A stretch of DNA of 64,000 nt from Pedobacter ginsengisoli (GTDB lineage Bacteria; Bacteroidota; Bacteroidia; Sphingobacteriales; Sphingobacteriaceae), in the NCBI RefSeq assembly GCF_030244015.1, contig NZ_JASSYX010000001.1, positions 310,001-374,000 on the forward strand, in the 5' to 3' direction. Shown here piece by piece: positions 46,202 to 55,301 of this stretch. The number at the start of each line of letters is the position of its first letter. The stretch's first letter is position 1. Position numbers and translations under genes: made by a program. The notes beneath the pieces are model-generated. The model worked only from the letters and a program-made list of their open reading frames with translations, ran no database searches and was not told the origin of the DNA.

Positions 46202-46786
46202 ATGTTTACAGGAATCATAGAAACACTTGGCACGATCACGGAAGCCCGGACAGAAGGAACCAATATTCACTACACCATTCATTCTGAGATCAGCGCGGAA
46301 TTAAAGATAGATCAGAGCGTGGCCCATAACGGCGTCTGCCTCACTGTAGTTGAGCTGAATGGAGATACCCATACCGTTACAGCGATCGAAGAAACCCTTA
46401 GAAAAACAAACCTCTCTGATTTAAAACAAGGCAGCAAAGTTAACCTTGAACGCTGCATGCAAATGAACGGCAGGCTGGATGGCCACATTGTACAGGGCCA
46501 TGTAGATCAGACAGCAGTTTGTATAAAACGGGCCGAATTCGACGGGAGCTGGGAATACCGCTTTAAGTATGACCGGAGCATTGGAAATGTAACAGTAGAA
46601 AAGGGCTCCGTATGCGTAAACGGGATCAGTTTAACGGTTGTCGGCTCTGCTGACGATGAATTCTCGGTATTCATCATACCTTATACATTTGAACATACAA
46701 ATCTTCAGGAAGTATATGAGGGCGATACAGTAAATATCGAATTTGACATTATCGGCAAATATGTCGCCCGCTTGATCAATAGATAA
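46202..46786 (+). CDS. ribE: Riboflavin synthase, alpha subunit
   Basis: 194 residues. Start MFTGIIETLGTI is the family signature. Two lumazine-binding repeats are seen: the first with HNGVCLTVVEL and MNGRLDGHIVQGHVDQ, the second with EKGSVCVNGISLTVV and FEHTNLQEV. It catalyses the last step of riboflavin synthesis. It begins 2 bases after accC and abuts the convergent TPR gene with no space between stop codons. Confidence 0.95.
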   Translation: MFTGIIETLGTITEARTEGTNIHYTIHSEISAELKIDQSVAHNGVCLTVVELNGDTHTVTAIEETLRKTNLSDLKQGSKVNLERCMQMNGRLDGHIVQGHVDQTAVCIKRAEFDGSWEYRFKYDRSIGNVTVEKGSVCVNGISLTVVGSADDEFSVFIIPYTFEHTNLQEVYEGDTVNIEFDIIGKYVARLINR

Positions 46787-47932
46787 CTATCGTTTTAAAT
46801 CCTCTATTTTAGTATTGATGAACTTAACAAGCTTCGGCTGTTTGGCCTTATCAATCGTTTTGAGATATTGTTCATAATAGCTGATCGCATTTTTTTTGTC
46901 ATTTAACTTCGTTTCGTACACCAGGGCAATATTATAGAGCAAGCTGCCGTCATTCTCAAAGTCCAGACCTTTCTTGTAAGCCTTATTTGCGTCTTCATTT
47001 TTGCTGAGGTTTTCAAATGAATCACCCAGCAAACCATAATAACTGGCAGCCAGGGGAGATACACCCTCATTAATTGCTTTTTGCAAATAAACTACTGCAT
47101 TGCTGTAATCCCTTACACCTCTGTAGCTTCTGGCGATATTATAATACAAGGCCTCCCGGTCATTCATGTTTTCCTTGATCAGCAGAAAATATTTAAGCGC
47201 GTTTTTGTAATCCAGCGTAAGGTAATAGGCCTTTCCCAGATTATTCAGGACGAAAGTCGAGCTGTCGCCAAAACTCAGGAGTTTTTGCCCTGTTTCAATG
47301 GCCTCACTGTACTTCTTTTCAGCGGTATTTATTGGCATACTCATTTTCAGCAACTGCAAATTGGAGGTGTCTGCTTTTAAAGCAGGAGCGATCACCGCAG
47401 CGGCCCTGTCCATATAATTCATCTTAAAATAGAGCTCTGCCAGATCAAATGCCACTTCAGCATCTTCGGGGTTCAGATCACTTGCTTTGCGCAGGTACTC
47501 TATCCTGTTGATATCCAGATCCGCCTTAGTCAGTTTCGACAATTGCTTGTAAGTAATATAGTTCGTACTGTCTGCCTTAAGTGCCTGCAGGTAATATTTT
47601 TTCGCTTGTGAATTATTTCCCCTCCTGATATTAATATCTGCCAGACTGTATAATACAGGTATGCTCGCGGAATCCTTTGCATACAGCTGCAGATAGTTTT
47701 TTTCAGCTTCCGGAAGTTTTCCGGCCATTAAAAATGCGTAGCCGAGTTCGGAAAGCTCTTTTGGGTTTTCAGTATCTTCCTTGTATATCCCTTTCAGGTA
47801 ATCTGATGCTTCTGCATACTGCTGAGCCTGGTAATAATCGAGTAATTTTCCTTTGTCAAATTTCAACGAGTCCTGGCTCCAAACGGTTTCAGCCACAGTA
47901 ATCAACATCAAAAATAGGAGTGTCTTTTTCAT
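46787..47932 (-). CDS. Exported TPR-repeat protein
   Basis: 381 residues from the chosen ATG. Signal peptide MKKTLLFLMLITVAETVWSQ. About nine TPR motifs fill the rest (for example AEKNYLQLYAKDSASIPVLY and AKKYYLQALKADSTNYITYK). It is likely a periplasmic or outer-membrane-associated scaffold; no partner is evident. Confidence 0.85.
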   Translation of the reverse strand: MKKTLLFLMLITVAETVWSQDSLKFDKGKLLDYYQAQQYAEASDYLKGIYKEDTENPKELSELGYAFLMAGKLPEAEKNYLQLYAKDSASIPVLYSLADINIRRGNNSQAKKYYLQALKADSTNYITYKQLSKLTKADLDINRIEYLRKASDLNPEDAEVAFDLAELYFKMNYMDRAAAVIAPALKADTSNLQLLKMSMPINTAEKKYSEAIETGQKLLSFGDSSTFVLNNLGKAYYLTLDYKNALKYFLLIKENMNDREALYYNIARSYRGVRDYSNAVVYLQKAINEGVSPLAASYYGLLGDSFENLSKNEDANKAYKKGLDFENDGSLLYNIALVYETKLNDKKNAISYYEQYLKTIDKAKQPKLVKFINTKIEDLKR

Positions 47933-48114
47933 AAATTCTTCGGTATAGAACAACTAAGTTATTAGTTATCCGTCAGATATACAAATTTGAACTTTTCAAT
48001 ACAAGCAATTTCATAGCCAAAACAACCCGTCCGGGTTAATTTTTTAAAACATATCCATAGGTTGGTTCGTTGAATAGGTATAAAACTGAATGTTAATCTT
48101 AATTAAAATATAAT

Positions 48115-48417
48115 ATGGATACCTTAAAGAAGTTTGAATTGATGCAGAAGATAGTTAGGGAACTTGAAGATTTACAGCACTCCCAGCAGGCCATTATTCA
48201 AAAGATTGGAAAAATTGAAGTAGACAACATTGAACTCGGTGATCAAAGACTGGAAAAAGACCTGCCTGATATGCACCAGCGGGTCTCAGATAATCTTGAT
48301 GCCATAGGCAGCATACTTGAATATTTTGCCGGCAAGACTGAAAATTTCGGAAATAAAAATAATGTTGATGCGCTAAAAGAACAGCAAGCCATTAATCAGG
48401 CCACCGGAAACAGCTAA
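48115..48417 (+). CDS. Small coiled-coil protein, unknown function
   Basis: 100 residues, no signal peptide. Predominantly helical with heptad-like spacing (LMQKIVRELEDLQHSQQAII, and HQRVSDNLDAIGSILEYFAG). No family is recognised. Intergenic spaces flank it on both sides and the next gene is convergent, so it is probably monocistronic. Confidence 0.55.
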   Translation: MDTLKKFELMQKIVRELEDLQHSQQAIIQKIGKIEVDNIELGDQRLEKDLPDMHQRVSDNLDAIGSILEYFAGKTENFGNKNNVDALKEQQAINQATGNS

Positions 48418-48429
48418 TTTAAAAAACAA

Positions 48430-50208
48430 TCAAAGGCTCAGGCTTCTATCGTCTACCGGAAGATAGGCCGAAAAGCTTGAGCCTTTTCCGATTTCGCTTT
48501 CCGCGACTAATTTCCCGTCGTTCTTCTCCGCAAACTCTTTACAGACCATCAGGCCAAGCCCCGTACCCTTTTCATTCATGGTGCCGCGGGTAGACTTGTT
48601 TTCTCCCAGGAATAATTTATCCAGTGTTTCTTTAGACATACCCACGCCATTGTCTTTTATGCAAAGCCGGATCATGTGTTCGCCGGAATAAACGGCAGTA
48701 ATGTGAATGGTGCAATTTACATGGCAGAACTTGATGGCATTGTTCAAAAGATTCCTGATAATGATCTGAACCATCAGCACGTCAGCATAAACCATTTCCC
48801 CTGGAAAGACATCCTGTATGATTTCGATATTCTTTGCTCTGGCAGCCGGCAGATGATGGTCTACCTCATTTACGATCAGCCCCTTGAGGTCAAAGAATTC
48901 CTTGTTGACTCCATAACCTTTTAACTGGCTTCTGGACCAGTGCAGAATGTTTTCAAGCAGATCAGTGGTGTATACAATGTCTTTGTTCAGATTCGGGGAA
49001 AGGGTTTTAAATTCTTCGCTGCTGATCTGATCCTCAGAGATCATTTTAAGAACCTCAGATAAATTTACCAGAGGTGCCCTTAAGTCATGGGCAATCACGG
49101 AAAATATCCGGTCTTTAAGCTGGTTGAGCTTCTGCAGTTCTTCAGCCTGTATTTTTGATTTTAACGACTCAGCACGGAGTATAGTTAAGTCCTGCAGTTT
49201 GATGATAATGGCCTCATTGTTCAGCTGATTGTCATCCAGGTATCCAATGTCAGCTTCCAGATCAAACAAACCCTTGTCCGTTTCCATTTTCAGTTCTAGC
49301 TTTCCTGCGCGGTGCGCCTTTAAGAATTCAAGCAATTCTGTTTGTCCGGGAATAAGCACTTCCAGCGGAGTACCTATAATTTTATTCTTGCTATTTGCCG
49401 GCAAATATTTGCTGAAGGTTTTATTGTAATCAATAATGCGGTGCTTGTTGTCTAATACCAGGAAACCATCCTGCATCAGGTCGAGGACCTTTTCCCGGGC
49501 CACCGGCAGAATGTCGAAAAGTTTAAAGCGATAGATCGCCAGCGAGATCAGGAATATGGTGGCAATAAAAGAAAATGGAGTAAGGTCAAGGTTCTTCACC
49601 GGCCTGAAGCCGGCGATATAACTGAGATTGGTGATCCATGGGATCATTGCCGCTATGATGACACTATAATTCTGACGTTTATATATCGGATCCGCCTTTC
49701 GGAACTTAACGATCAGCAGGTAGCTGCCGGTGGCCAGGAGTATATAGAAATAAACCGTGAACAGGATGTAAGAAATACCAGGCTCTACAGTTACTGTTGG
49801 AAAATCACCAGTCAGGTCCAGATAGTAATTTTTATAGTGAAGGTGGTGAAAATGATTGGTCCATACCAGCAAAACAGTAACAACCGGAACAGCGATCAGC
49901 AGAAAAAGTACGGACCTGTTCTTATACCAGCCTTCCTTACCTGATAATTTCAGACAGAACAGGAACCAGGTAAGGGGCAATGCAGTGATGCCCAGATACT
50001 CAATATTTATGAAAGCCTTAGCCTGTCTGAGCGTGATGCTGGCCAGTTCAAATCCATATGCAAGTGACCAGATGGCATTGGCAAGCATCATGATACCAAA
50101 GAACTGAACGGCTTTCCCCTCCTTTCTATAGACGTAATGAGATAGAAATAATGTAACTGACCCGCAAAAAATTAGAATGAGGGAATAAAAATTAAAAGTA
50201 AAGTCCAT
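48430..50208 (-). CDS. Sensor histidine kinase with N-terminal 7TM domain and PAS
   Basis: 592 residues. Seven hydrophobic segments occupy ~1-230, matching the 7TM histidine-kinase N-terminal domain. A PAS domain (~245-345, MQDGFLVLDNKHRIIDYNKTF) and a HisKA domain follow, with the phospho-acceptor His374 in FSVIAHDLRAPL. HATPase_c motifs are NLLNNAIKF, DNGVGM and GTGLGLMVCKEFAE. No response regulator is adjacent, so it is an orphan. Confidence 0.92.
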   Translation of the reverse strand: MDFTFNFYSLILIFCGSVTLFLSHYVYRKEGKAVQFFGIMMLANAIWSLAYGFELASITLRQAKAFINIEYLGITALPLTWFLFCLKLSGKEGWYKNRSVLFLLIAVPVVTVLLVWTNHFHHLHYKNYYLDLTGDFPTVTVEPGISYILFTVYFYILLATGSYLLIVKFRKADPIYKRQNYSVIIAAMIPWITNLSYIAGFRPVKNLDLTPFSFIATIFLISLAIYRFKLFDILPVAREKVLDLMQDGFLVLDNKHRIIDYNKTFSKYLPANSKNKIIGTPLEVLIPGQTELLEFLKAHRAGKLELKMETDKGLFDLEADIGYLDDNQLNNEAIIIKLQDLTILRAESLKSKIQAEELQKLNQLKDRIFSVIAHDLRAPLVNLSEVLKMISEDQISSEEFKTLSPNLNKDIVYTTDLLENILHWSRSQLKGYGVNKEFFDLKGLIVNEVDHHLPAARAKNIEIIQDVFPGEMVYADVLMVQIIIRNLLNNAIKFCHVNCTIHITAVYSGEHMIRLCIKDNGVGMSKETLDKLFLGENKSTRGTMNEKGTGLGLMVCKEFAEKNDGKLVAESEIGKGSSFSAYLPVDDRSLSL

Positions 50209-50420
50209 TAAAAAGGTATCCTAAATATAATTTGAAGGAGTACTATTTTAACAATAAGGGTGATTATCGCACTTTTACGATAAAACTACGTATTTTAGTT
50301 CCAAATTAAAAATATTCTTATTTTTACCCTTAACTATTAAATAACACACCAAGTATGATGTACTGAAACTATCCCATTTATTGATTGTTTGAGTATTATA
50401 AAAAACAAAACCATAAAAAC

Positions 50421-51008
50421 ATGAAAAAAATATTCTTAGCAGTGCTGTTCGCGGGTTTCAATCTTGCAGCCTTCAGCCAGGTACTCCCAAGCTTTCAGTT
50501 AGGTGTTAAAGCAGGAACAAACCTATCTAAACTGAGCACTGAAAACACTTTTAGCAGTGACAACCGCGCAGGTTATTACGCCGGCTTATGGGCCCGCATA
50601 GGAGCAGCAGGCATTCATCTGCAGCCAGAGCTCTATCTGAGCGGCAAGAACACGACTTTAAAAGCAGAAAACGGTGAAGAAAACAAAGTAAAATTTACCA
50701 GTCTGGACGTTCCAATATTAGTAGGCACCAAAATAGGCGCTGCCGGGATCGGCCTTCGTTTAAACACAGGCCCAGTGGTTTCTTTTATCCTGGATGATGA
50801 GCAATCCTTTGGAGACGCAGCAAGTGAAGCGTTTAAGGGGAACTTCAAAGGCCAGAACATTGCATGGCAGTTTGGCGCGGGACTGGACATCAAAAATCTC
50901 GGTGTAGACCTCCGGTACGAAGCAGGCCTTTCTAAGATAGGTAAAGACGGCTATGACGACACCAAACTCGGTCTGTTTACACTTGGACTTGCTTATAGAT
51001 TGTTCTAA
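50421..51008 (+). CDS. PorT-family outer-membrane beta-barrel protein
   Basis: 195 residues from ATG 50421. Signal peptide MKKIFLAVLFAGFNLAAFSQ. The barrel pattern (FQLGVKAGTNLSKL, YYAGLWARIGAAGIHLQPEL, LDVPILVGTKIGAAGIGLRL in part) and the final strand LGLFTLGLAYRLF mark an outer-membrane barrel. The start at 50385 would put 12 residues before a normal signal peptide. A terminator follows. Confidence 0.87.
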   Translation: MKKIFLAVLFAGFNLAAFSQVLPSFQLGVKAGTNLSKLSTENTFSSDNRAGYYAGLWARIGAAGIHLQPELYLSGKNTTLKAENGEENKVKFTSLDVPILVGTKIGAAGIGLRLNTGPVVSFILDDEQSFGDAASEAFKGNFKGQNIAWQFGAGLDIKNLGVDLRYEAGLSKIGKDGYDDTKLGLFTLGLAYRLF

Positions 51009-51034
51009 AAAACATCAGTTAAACATAATTTTGT

Positions 51035-51070
51035 AAAAGAGGTAAACTTTAAGGGTTTACCTCTTTTTTT
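51035..51070 (+). terminator. Terminator of the PorT-like gene
   Basis: AAAAGAGGTAAAC (51035-51047) pairs perfectly with GTTTACCTCTTTT (51055-51067) over a 7-nt loop; the T-run continues to 51070. Confidence 0.9.
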
Positions 51071-51106
51071 GGCTTTAAAATTGATATTGCTTTCATTCCT
51101 AACCTA

Positions 51107-51403
51107 ATGAATACTACTATGAATATCAAAGAATTATTGCTAAACGGGCAGAGCTTTTCTGATCTGCTAAAACAGTTCTCAATTGATGCCAGCGACGTGA
51201 AAATACAAGACGAAGATGTGATCCTGAATGATCAGAATTTAGAACACCGGGAGATTGTAAAAGAAAGTATTTGTATCGAGGGCAGGAACAAAGAAGGCGG
51301 GATTATCAATTTCTTTGGTACCTTACATTACAACTTGTTCAATAAGCTTGCTGTGTTTGAAATGCAGGGTTTTGAGCGGGTGTCTAAGCCGGTAGCTTGT
51401 TAG
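51107..51403 (+). CDS. Small hypothetical protein
   Basis: 98 residues without signal peptide or membrane segment (MNIKELLLNGQSFSDLLKQF near the start). No family recognised; possibly a small alpha/beta protein. ATG 51107 or 51119 is possible. Its TAG overlaps the stop of the convergent YihY gene in the tetramer TTAG (51400-51403). Confidence 0.5.
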   Translation: MNTTMNIKELLLNGQSFSDLLKQFSIDASDVKIQDEDVILNDQNLEHREIVKESICIEGRNKEGGIINFFGTLHYNLFNKLAVFEMQGFERVSKPVAC

Positions 51404-52320
51404 GAACCCTTTAAAATCTCTTTTATTTCATAATTGAACGCCCCTTTAATTGGTCGTATAGGTGTTTCCCGGTCGTCACTCAATACTTTTACGTAACATG
51501 CCCCGAAATAGAATATGAAAGAAGAGTAGAATACAAAAAGCATGATCAGGACGATAGAACCGGAAGTGCCATAGATATTTCCTATGCCGCTTAGAGGGAG
51601 CAGGATCCTCAATATATACTTTCCAAAAGTAAACAGGACGGCAGTGAGCAGGCCACCCCTAAGCGCTGCTTTCCATGTTGGCCGGCCATTGGTCAGGAAA
51701 CGGAACAACACCGTAAACCAGATCATAACAATGGCAATAAAGACCATTTGATTGAGTACATATAAGAACAGCCGGCCAAATGTAGGAGAAGCCGTATTGA
51801 TGTATTCGCCAATGTAAGCCTGGATACTGTCTGTTAAAAAGCCCAGCAGGAACAAGACACCCGCGAGCAGGATGATCACCATAGACCTGCCCCTAAGTTT
51901 CAGTTTAAACAAAAATCCCGACTGCGCTTTATTTGCTATAGACCAGATCTGGTCCATAGAATTTTTGATTACATTAAATAAGGTGGTCGCTACAAATAAA
52001 AAAAATATGAAGCTCAGTAAGGTTGCATACCATTTATGATCTATCCCTCTTATATTTCTCAGGGTCTGTCTGATCTGCAGCGTACTGCTGTCGTCCAGGA
52101 TACTTGCCAGACGTTCAAATAAACGCGAAGCAAGTATCTTCCGGTCCATAAAAAAACCAAATAATCTGATGAGGATCAGTAAAATAGGAGGCAATGCAAA
52201 ATTTGTAAAAAAAGCAGTGGCACCTGCCAGCCTTAAAGGATCGTTCTTGCTAAAGAGCTTGAATGCCAGCCTGAGCCGCATAAAAAATAATGATGTCCTC
52301 TTGATCAGGTTAAATTCCAT
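51400..52320 (-). CDS. YihY/BrkB-family inner-membrane protein
   Basis: 306 residues with about six membrane segments (for example WYATLLSFIFFLFVATTLFN, MVIILLAGVLFLLGFLTDSI and VLIMLFVFYSSFIFYFGACY). The DPLRLAGATAFFTNFALPPI start and YGTSGSIVLIMLFVFYSS near the end are YihY/BrkB family features. The substrate is unknown. Confidence 0.88.
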   Translation of the reverse strand: MEFNLIKRTSLFFMRLRLAFKLFSKNDPLRLAGATAFFTNFALPPILLILIRLFGFFMDRKILASRLFERLASILDDSSTLQIRQTLRNIRGIDHKWYATLLSFIFFLFVATTLFNVIKNSMDQIWSIANKAQSGFLFKLKLRGRSMVIILLAGVLFLLGFLTDSIQAYIGEYINTASPTFGRLFLYVLNQMVFIAIVMIWFTVLFRFLTNGRPTWKAALRGGLLTAVLFTFGKYILRILLPLSGIGNIYGTSGSIVLIMLFVFYSSFIFYFGACYVKVLSDDRETPIRPIKGAFNYEIKEILKGS

Positions 52321-52355
52321 GCCCCCTCATTAATGCCTTGAAGCCCGAAAATAAT

Positions 52356-52390
52356 AAAAAAAGCGGACATCCATATTATGAATGCCCGCT
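52356..52390 (-). terminator. Terminator of hppD
   Basis: On the minus strand AGCGGGCAT (52390-52382) pairs with ATGTCCGCT (52370-52362), with one G-U pair, followed by a run of seven T. Confidence 0.8.
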
Positions 52391-52413
52391 CCGTTTTTAA
52401 ATGAATAAGAGGT

Positions 52414-53544
52414 TTATAAATTTCCCCTTAGCTCTTGCTCGCGCTCCAGCGCCTCAAACAATGCCTTAAAGTTGCCCGCACCAAATGACTGGGCACCTTT
52501 TCGCTGTATAATTTCAAAAAATAAAGTAGGACGGTCCTCCACAGGTTTCGTAAATATCTGGAGCAGGTAACCTTCCTCATCACAATCTACCAGGATGCCC
52601 AGTTCTTTCAACTGTGCGATCTCCTCGTCAATATCCCCGACACGCTCCGGCATCATATTGTAATAGGCTTCAGGGGGTGCGCTTAAAAACTCAACCCCCC
52701 GGGCTTTTAATTGCCTCACGGTAGCCAAAATATCCTTGGTTGCTACCGCAATGTGCTGCACCCCCTCACCTTCATAATATTCCAGATACTCTTCGATCTG
52801 TGATTTCTTTTGTCCCTCGGCAGGCTCGTTGATCGGAAACTTGGAATAACCGTTTCCATTGCTCATTACCTTGCTCATCAGGGCACTGTATTCCGTATTG
52901 ATCTGTTTGTCGTCAAATGAAAGGATGTTCACAAAGCCCATCACCTCTTCATACCATTTTACCGTCTCGTTCATCCTGTTCCAGCCCACATTACCCACGC
53001 AATGATCGATGTAAAGCAGGCCGGCATCCGCGGGGTTATAATCACTGTTCCATTCCCTGTAACCCGGCAGAAAAGCCCCTTTATAGTTCTTCCGCTCCAC
53101 AAAAAGGTGTACCGTTTCACCATAAGTATAAATCCCTGATAAGCGTACCTCCCCATGTTCGTCTGACTGGGTCACAGGCTCCAGATAAGGTTTTGCACCA
53201 CGTTTGACCGTTTCCTCAAAAGCGCTGTAAGCATCATCGACCCACAGTGACAAGATCTTTACCCCGTCACCATGTTTGCGGACATGCCCGGCAATGGCAC
53301 TATCCGATTTCAGTGCTGTTGTAAACACCAGCCTGATCTTTCCCTGCTGCAGTACATAAGAAGCCCTGTCCCGCAATCCCGTTTCCGGACCGGCATAAGC
53401 CAGCGACTGAAAACCAAAAGCAGTTTTATAATAATGCGCCGCCTGTTTCGCATTTCCAACATAAAACTCAATATGGTCTGTCCCGTTTATCGGGAGAAAA
53501 TCCGGAGCCTCAGCTATCTTTTCTGCAAATGTTTGTGTTGACAT
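52414..53544 (-). CDS. hppD: 4-hydroxyphenylpyruvate dioxygenase
   Basis: 376 residues. Two VOC domains; iron ligands are in IDHCVGNVGWN (first His), VQHIAVATKDI (second His) and FFEIIQRKG (Glu) near the C-terminus. It converts 4-hydroxyphenylpyruvate to homogentisate, the substrate of the upstream hmgA product. It lies 215 bp after hmgA in the same direction; the gap holds a palindrome with a duplicated arm. Confidence 0.95.
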   Translation of the reverse strand: MSTQTFAEKIAEAPDFLPINGTDHIEFYVGNAKQAAHYYKTAFGFQSLAYAGPETGLRDRASYVLQQGKIRLVFTTALKSDSAIAGHVRKHGDGVKILSLWVDDAYSAFEETVKRGAKPYLEPVTQSDEHGEVRLSGIYTYGETVHLFVERKNYKGAFLPGYREWNSDYNPADAGLLYIDHCVGNVGWNRMNETVKWYEEVMGFVNILSFDDKQINTEYSALMSKVMSNGNGYSKFPINEPAEGQKKSQIEEYLEYYEGEGVQHIAVATKDILATVRQLKARGVEFLSAPPEAYYNMMPERVGDIDEEIAQLKELGILVDCDEEGYLLQIFTKPVEDRPTLFFEIIQRKGAQSFGAGNFKALFEALEREQELRGNL

Positions 53545-53636
53545 TTTAGTTTTTTTTATGAATAATAAATCAGTTTTTCAGTTTTTGTATATCTCACTAC
53601 AATCATTCCTTAATTTTTCTACTCCCTGCTTTCCCC

Positions 53637-53713
53637 TTAAAATTCTGTACGCTGAACTGACATGTGAAATCCTCCTTCAGGATTTCGAGTCAGTGAGGCG
53701 TATTGAATTTTAA
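53637..53713. repeat. Long imperfect palindrome between hmgA and hppD
   Basis: Left arm 53637-53672 (begins TTAAAATTC, ends GAAATCC) is nearly complementary to right arm 53680-53713 (begins GGATTTCG, ends GAATTTTAA), with a 7-nt loop. A few mismatches and a small bulge interrupt ~34 bp of pairing. Confidence 0.75.
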
Positions 53714-53760
53714 CCTCCTCCTTCAGGATTTCGAGTCAGTGAAGCGTATTGAATTTTAAC
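53670..53760. repeat. 46-bp tandem duplication of the palindrome arm
   Basis: 45 bases at 53670-53714 recur at 53716-53760 with a single change (GAGGCG to GAAGCG). The second copy reaches the hmgA stop codon. The period is 46 bp, twice 23. Confidence 0.92.
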
Positions 53761-54920
53761 TAGCCCCCCTGCCAGCTCTTGTAGTACCCCTCATCCTCAA
53801 TCGCCACCGCGTCCTCTGTAAGCATCAGCGGCCGGAAGGGATCAATCATTACCGCAAGCTCATCAGTGCTTTCTTTCCCAATGGATTTCTCTACCGTACC
53901 CGGATGCGGCCCATGGGGAATACCCCCCGGATGAAGAGTGATCTGCCCTTTTACCACACTTTTCCTGCTCATGAAATCACCATCCACGTAATACAGCACT
54001 TCATCGCTGTCCACATTACTGTGGTTGTACGGCGCAGGAACAGATAAAGGATGGTAATCATATTTGCGCGGCACAAAAGAGCAGATTACAAAATTATGCC
54101 CTTCAAAGGTCTGATGTACAGGCGGCGGCTGGTGCAAACGGCCAGTGATCGGCTCAAAATCATGAATAGAAAAAGCATAAGGATAATGAAAACCGTCCCA
54201 GCCCACGAAATCAAAAGGATGTGTGCCATATATATAAGGATACATCAGTCCCTGCTTTTTGATCAGCACTTTAAAATCCCCAAACTCATCAATGGTTTCC
54301 AGGTCTGAAGGCCTTCTGATATCGCGTTCACAATAGGGCGAATGCTCCATCAGTTGTCCGTACTCATTCCGGTAACGCTTGGGCGTGCGGATCGGACTAA
54401 AACTCTCAACAATGAAAAGGCGGTTCTGTTCATCGTCAAACACCATCTGATAGATCGTGCCCCGGGGCACAACCAAATAGTCCCCGTAACCGAAACGGAT
54501 CTGCCCAAATCCGGTTTTCAATGTACCTGTCCCTTCGTGAACAAAGATCACCTCATCTGCCTGGCTGTTCTTATAAAAATAATCCGTCATCGATTTGCGG
54601 GGCGCAGCCAGTGAAATGTGCAGGTCATTGTTGACCAGTACTGGCTTCCTGCTCTGCAGGTAATCATCTTCAGGTTTGATGTTAAAACCAATCAGGCTGG
54701 TATGCTTCAGGTGTTTCTCCCTGGCGATCTTTGGCGCTACCGAATACGGTTCACCCAGCGATTTTACAATAGTAGGCGGATGACAATGGTAAACAAGCGA
54801 ATATAAACTCGAAAACCCTTCGGTAGATACCAGTTCCTCAGCATAAAGCTGTCCATCCGGTTTTCTGAAAACGGTATGCCGTTTAGCAGGTACAGTTCCT
54901 AATGTATGATATACAGGCAT
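53760..54920 (-). CDS. hmgA: Homogentisate 1,2-dioxygenase
   Basis: 386 residues, cupin-type iron dioxygenase. Family stretches are MPVYHTLGTVPAKRHTVF at the start, EVIFVHEGTGTLKTGFG, YLVVPRGTIYQM and the His-rich ITLHPGGIPHGPHPG near the end. It opens the homogentisate ring to maleylacetoacetate. It is divergent from the fumarylacetoacetase-like gene over 381 bp. Confidence 0.93.
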   Translation of the reverse strand: MPVYHTLGTVPAKRHTVFRKPDGQLYAEELVSTEGFSSLYSLVYHCHPPTIVKSLGEPYSVAPKIAREKHLKHTSLIGFNIKPEDDYLQSRKPVLVNNDLHISLAAPRKSMTDYFYKNSQADEVIFVHEGTGTLKTGFGQIRFGYGDYLVVPRGTIYQMVFDDEQNRLFIVESFSPIRTPKRYRNEYGQLMEHSPYCERDIRRPSDLETIDEFGDFKVLIKKQGLMYPYIYGTHPFDFVGWDGFHYPYAFSIHDFEPITGRLHQPPPVHQTFEGHNFVICSFVPRKYDYHPLSVPAPYNHSNVDSDEVLYYVDGDFMSRKSVVKGQITLHPGGIPHGPHPGTVEKSIGKESTDELAVMIDPFRPLMLTEDAVAIEDEGYYKSWQGG

Positions 54921-55301
54921 AACATAAGTTTAATATGGTGAATTTGATTAAATAATAACGTTTAAACGTTCAAAACGTTTTTAATGAGCGGTTGTTAAGC
55001 GCATTTAGAGTACAGCAGGCAAGTGTGTATCTAATCAGGAAATCTTAAAGGGAATATTGGGCAAAAATGAGCTTGGACAGCATGGCATATCTAAACGAGG
55101 CCAGCACTTGTCTGGCTATTTGATCCTGAGCGATGTAATTGCTTTTTACCATTATTTTTATTGCGTCAGCTAAATTAAGTATTTAATCGCGTAAACAACA
55201 AACTCTAAACCATTTATCTCATCAGAATTTATTTTAGTATCAGGTTTGCTGTATTTTTATATAGCTTTGGACAACAACTTCAAACATCATAAACTAACGA
55301 T
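54921..55301. other. 381-bp divergent control region, hmgA / fumarylacetoacetase
   Basis: No convincing gene. A 54-codon open frame (55009-55173) has no start codon. Three AACGTT motifs lie 37-60 bp before hmgA. TAGCTTTG (55262-55269) fits the -7 consensus 32 bp before the 55302 ATG, but its -33 partner is not clear. Confidence 0.5.
54957..54981. promoter_or_regulatory. Candidate operator: three AACGTT motifs
   Basis: AACGTTTAAACGTT (54957-54970) is a perfect 14-bp palindrome; AAAACGTTTT (54972-54981) is a second palindrome next to it. AACGTT starts at 54957, 54965 and 54974. It sits just upstream of hmgA and could bind a regulator of tyrosine catabolism. Confidence 0.5.

Noticed and set aside
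55009..55173. 54-codon open frame between hmgA and the fumarylacetoacetase gene
   Set aside because: It has no start codon, is short, and the product resembles no family; such a frame is expected by chance.
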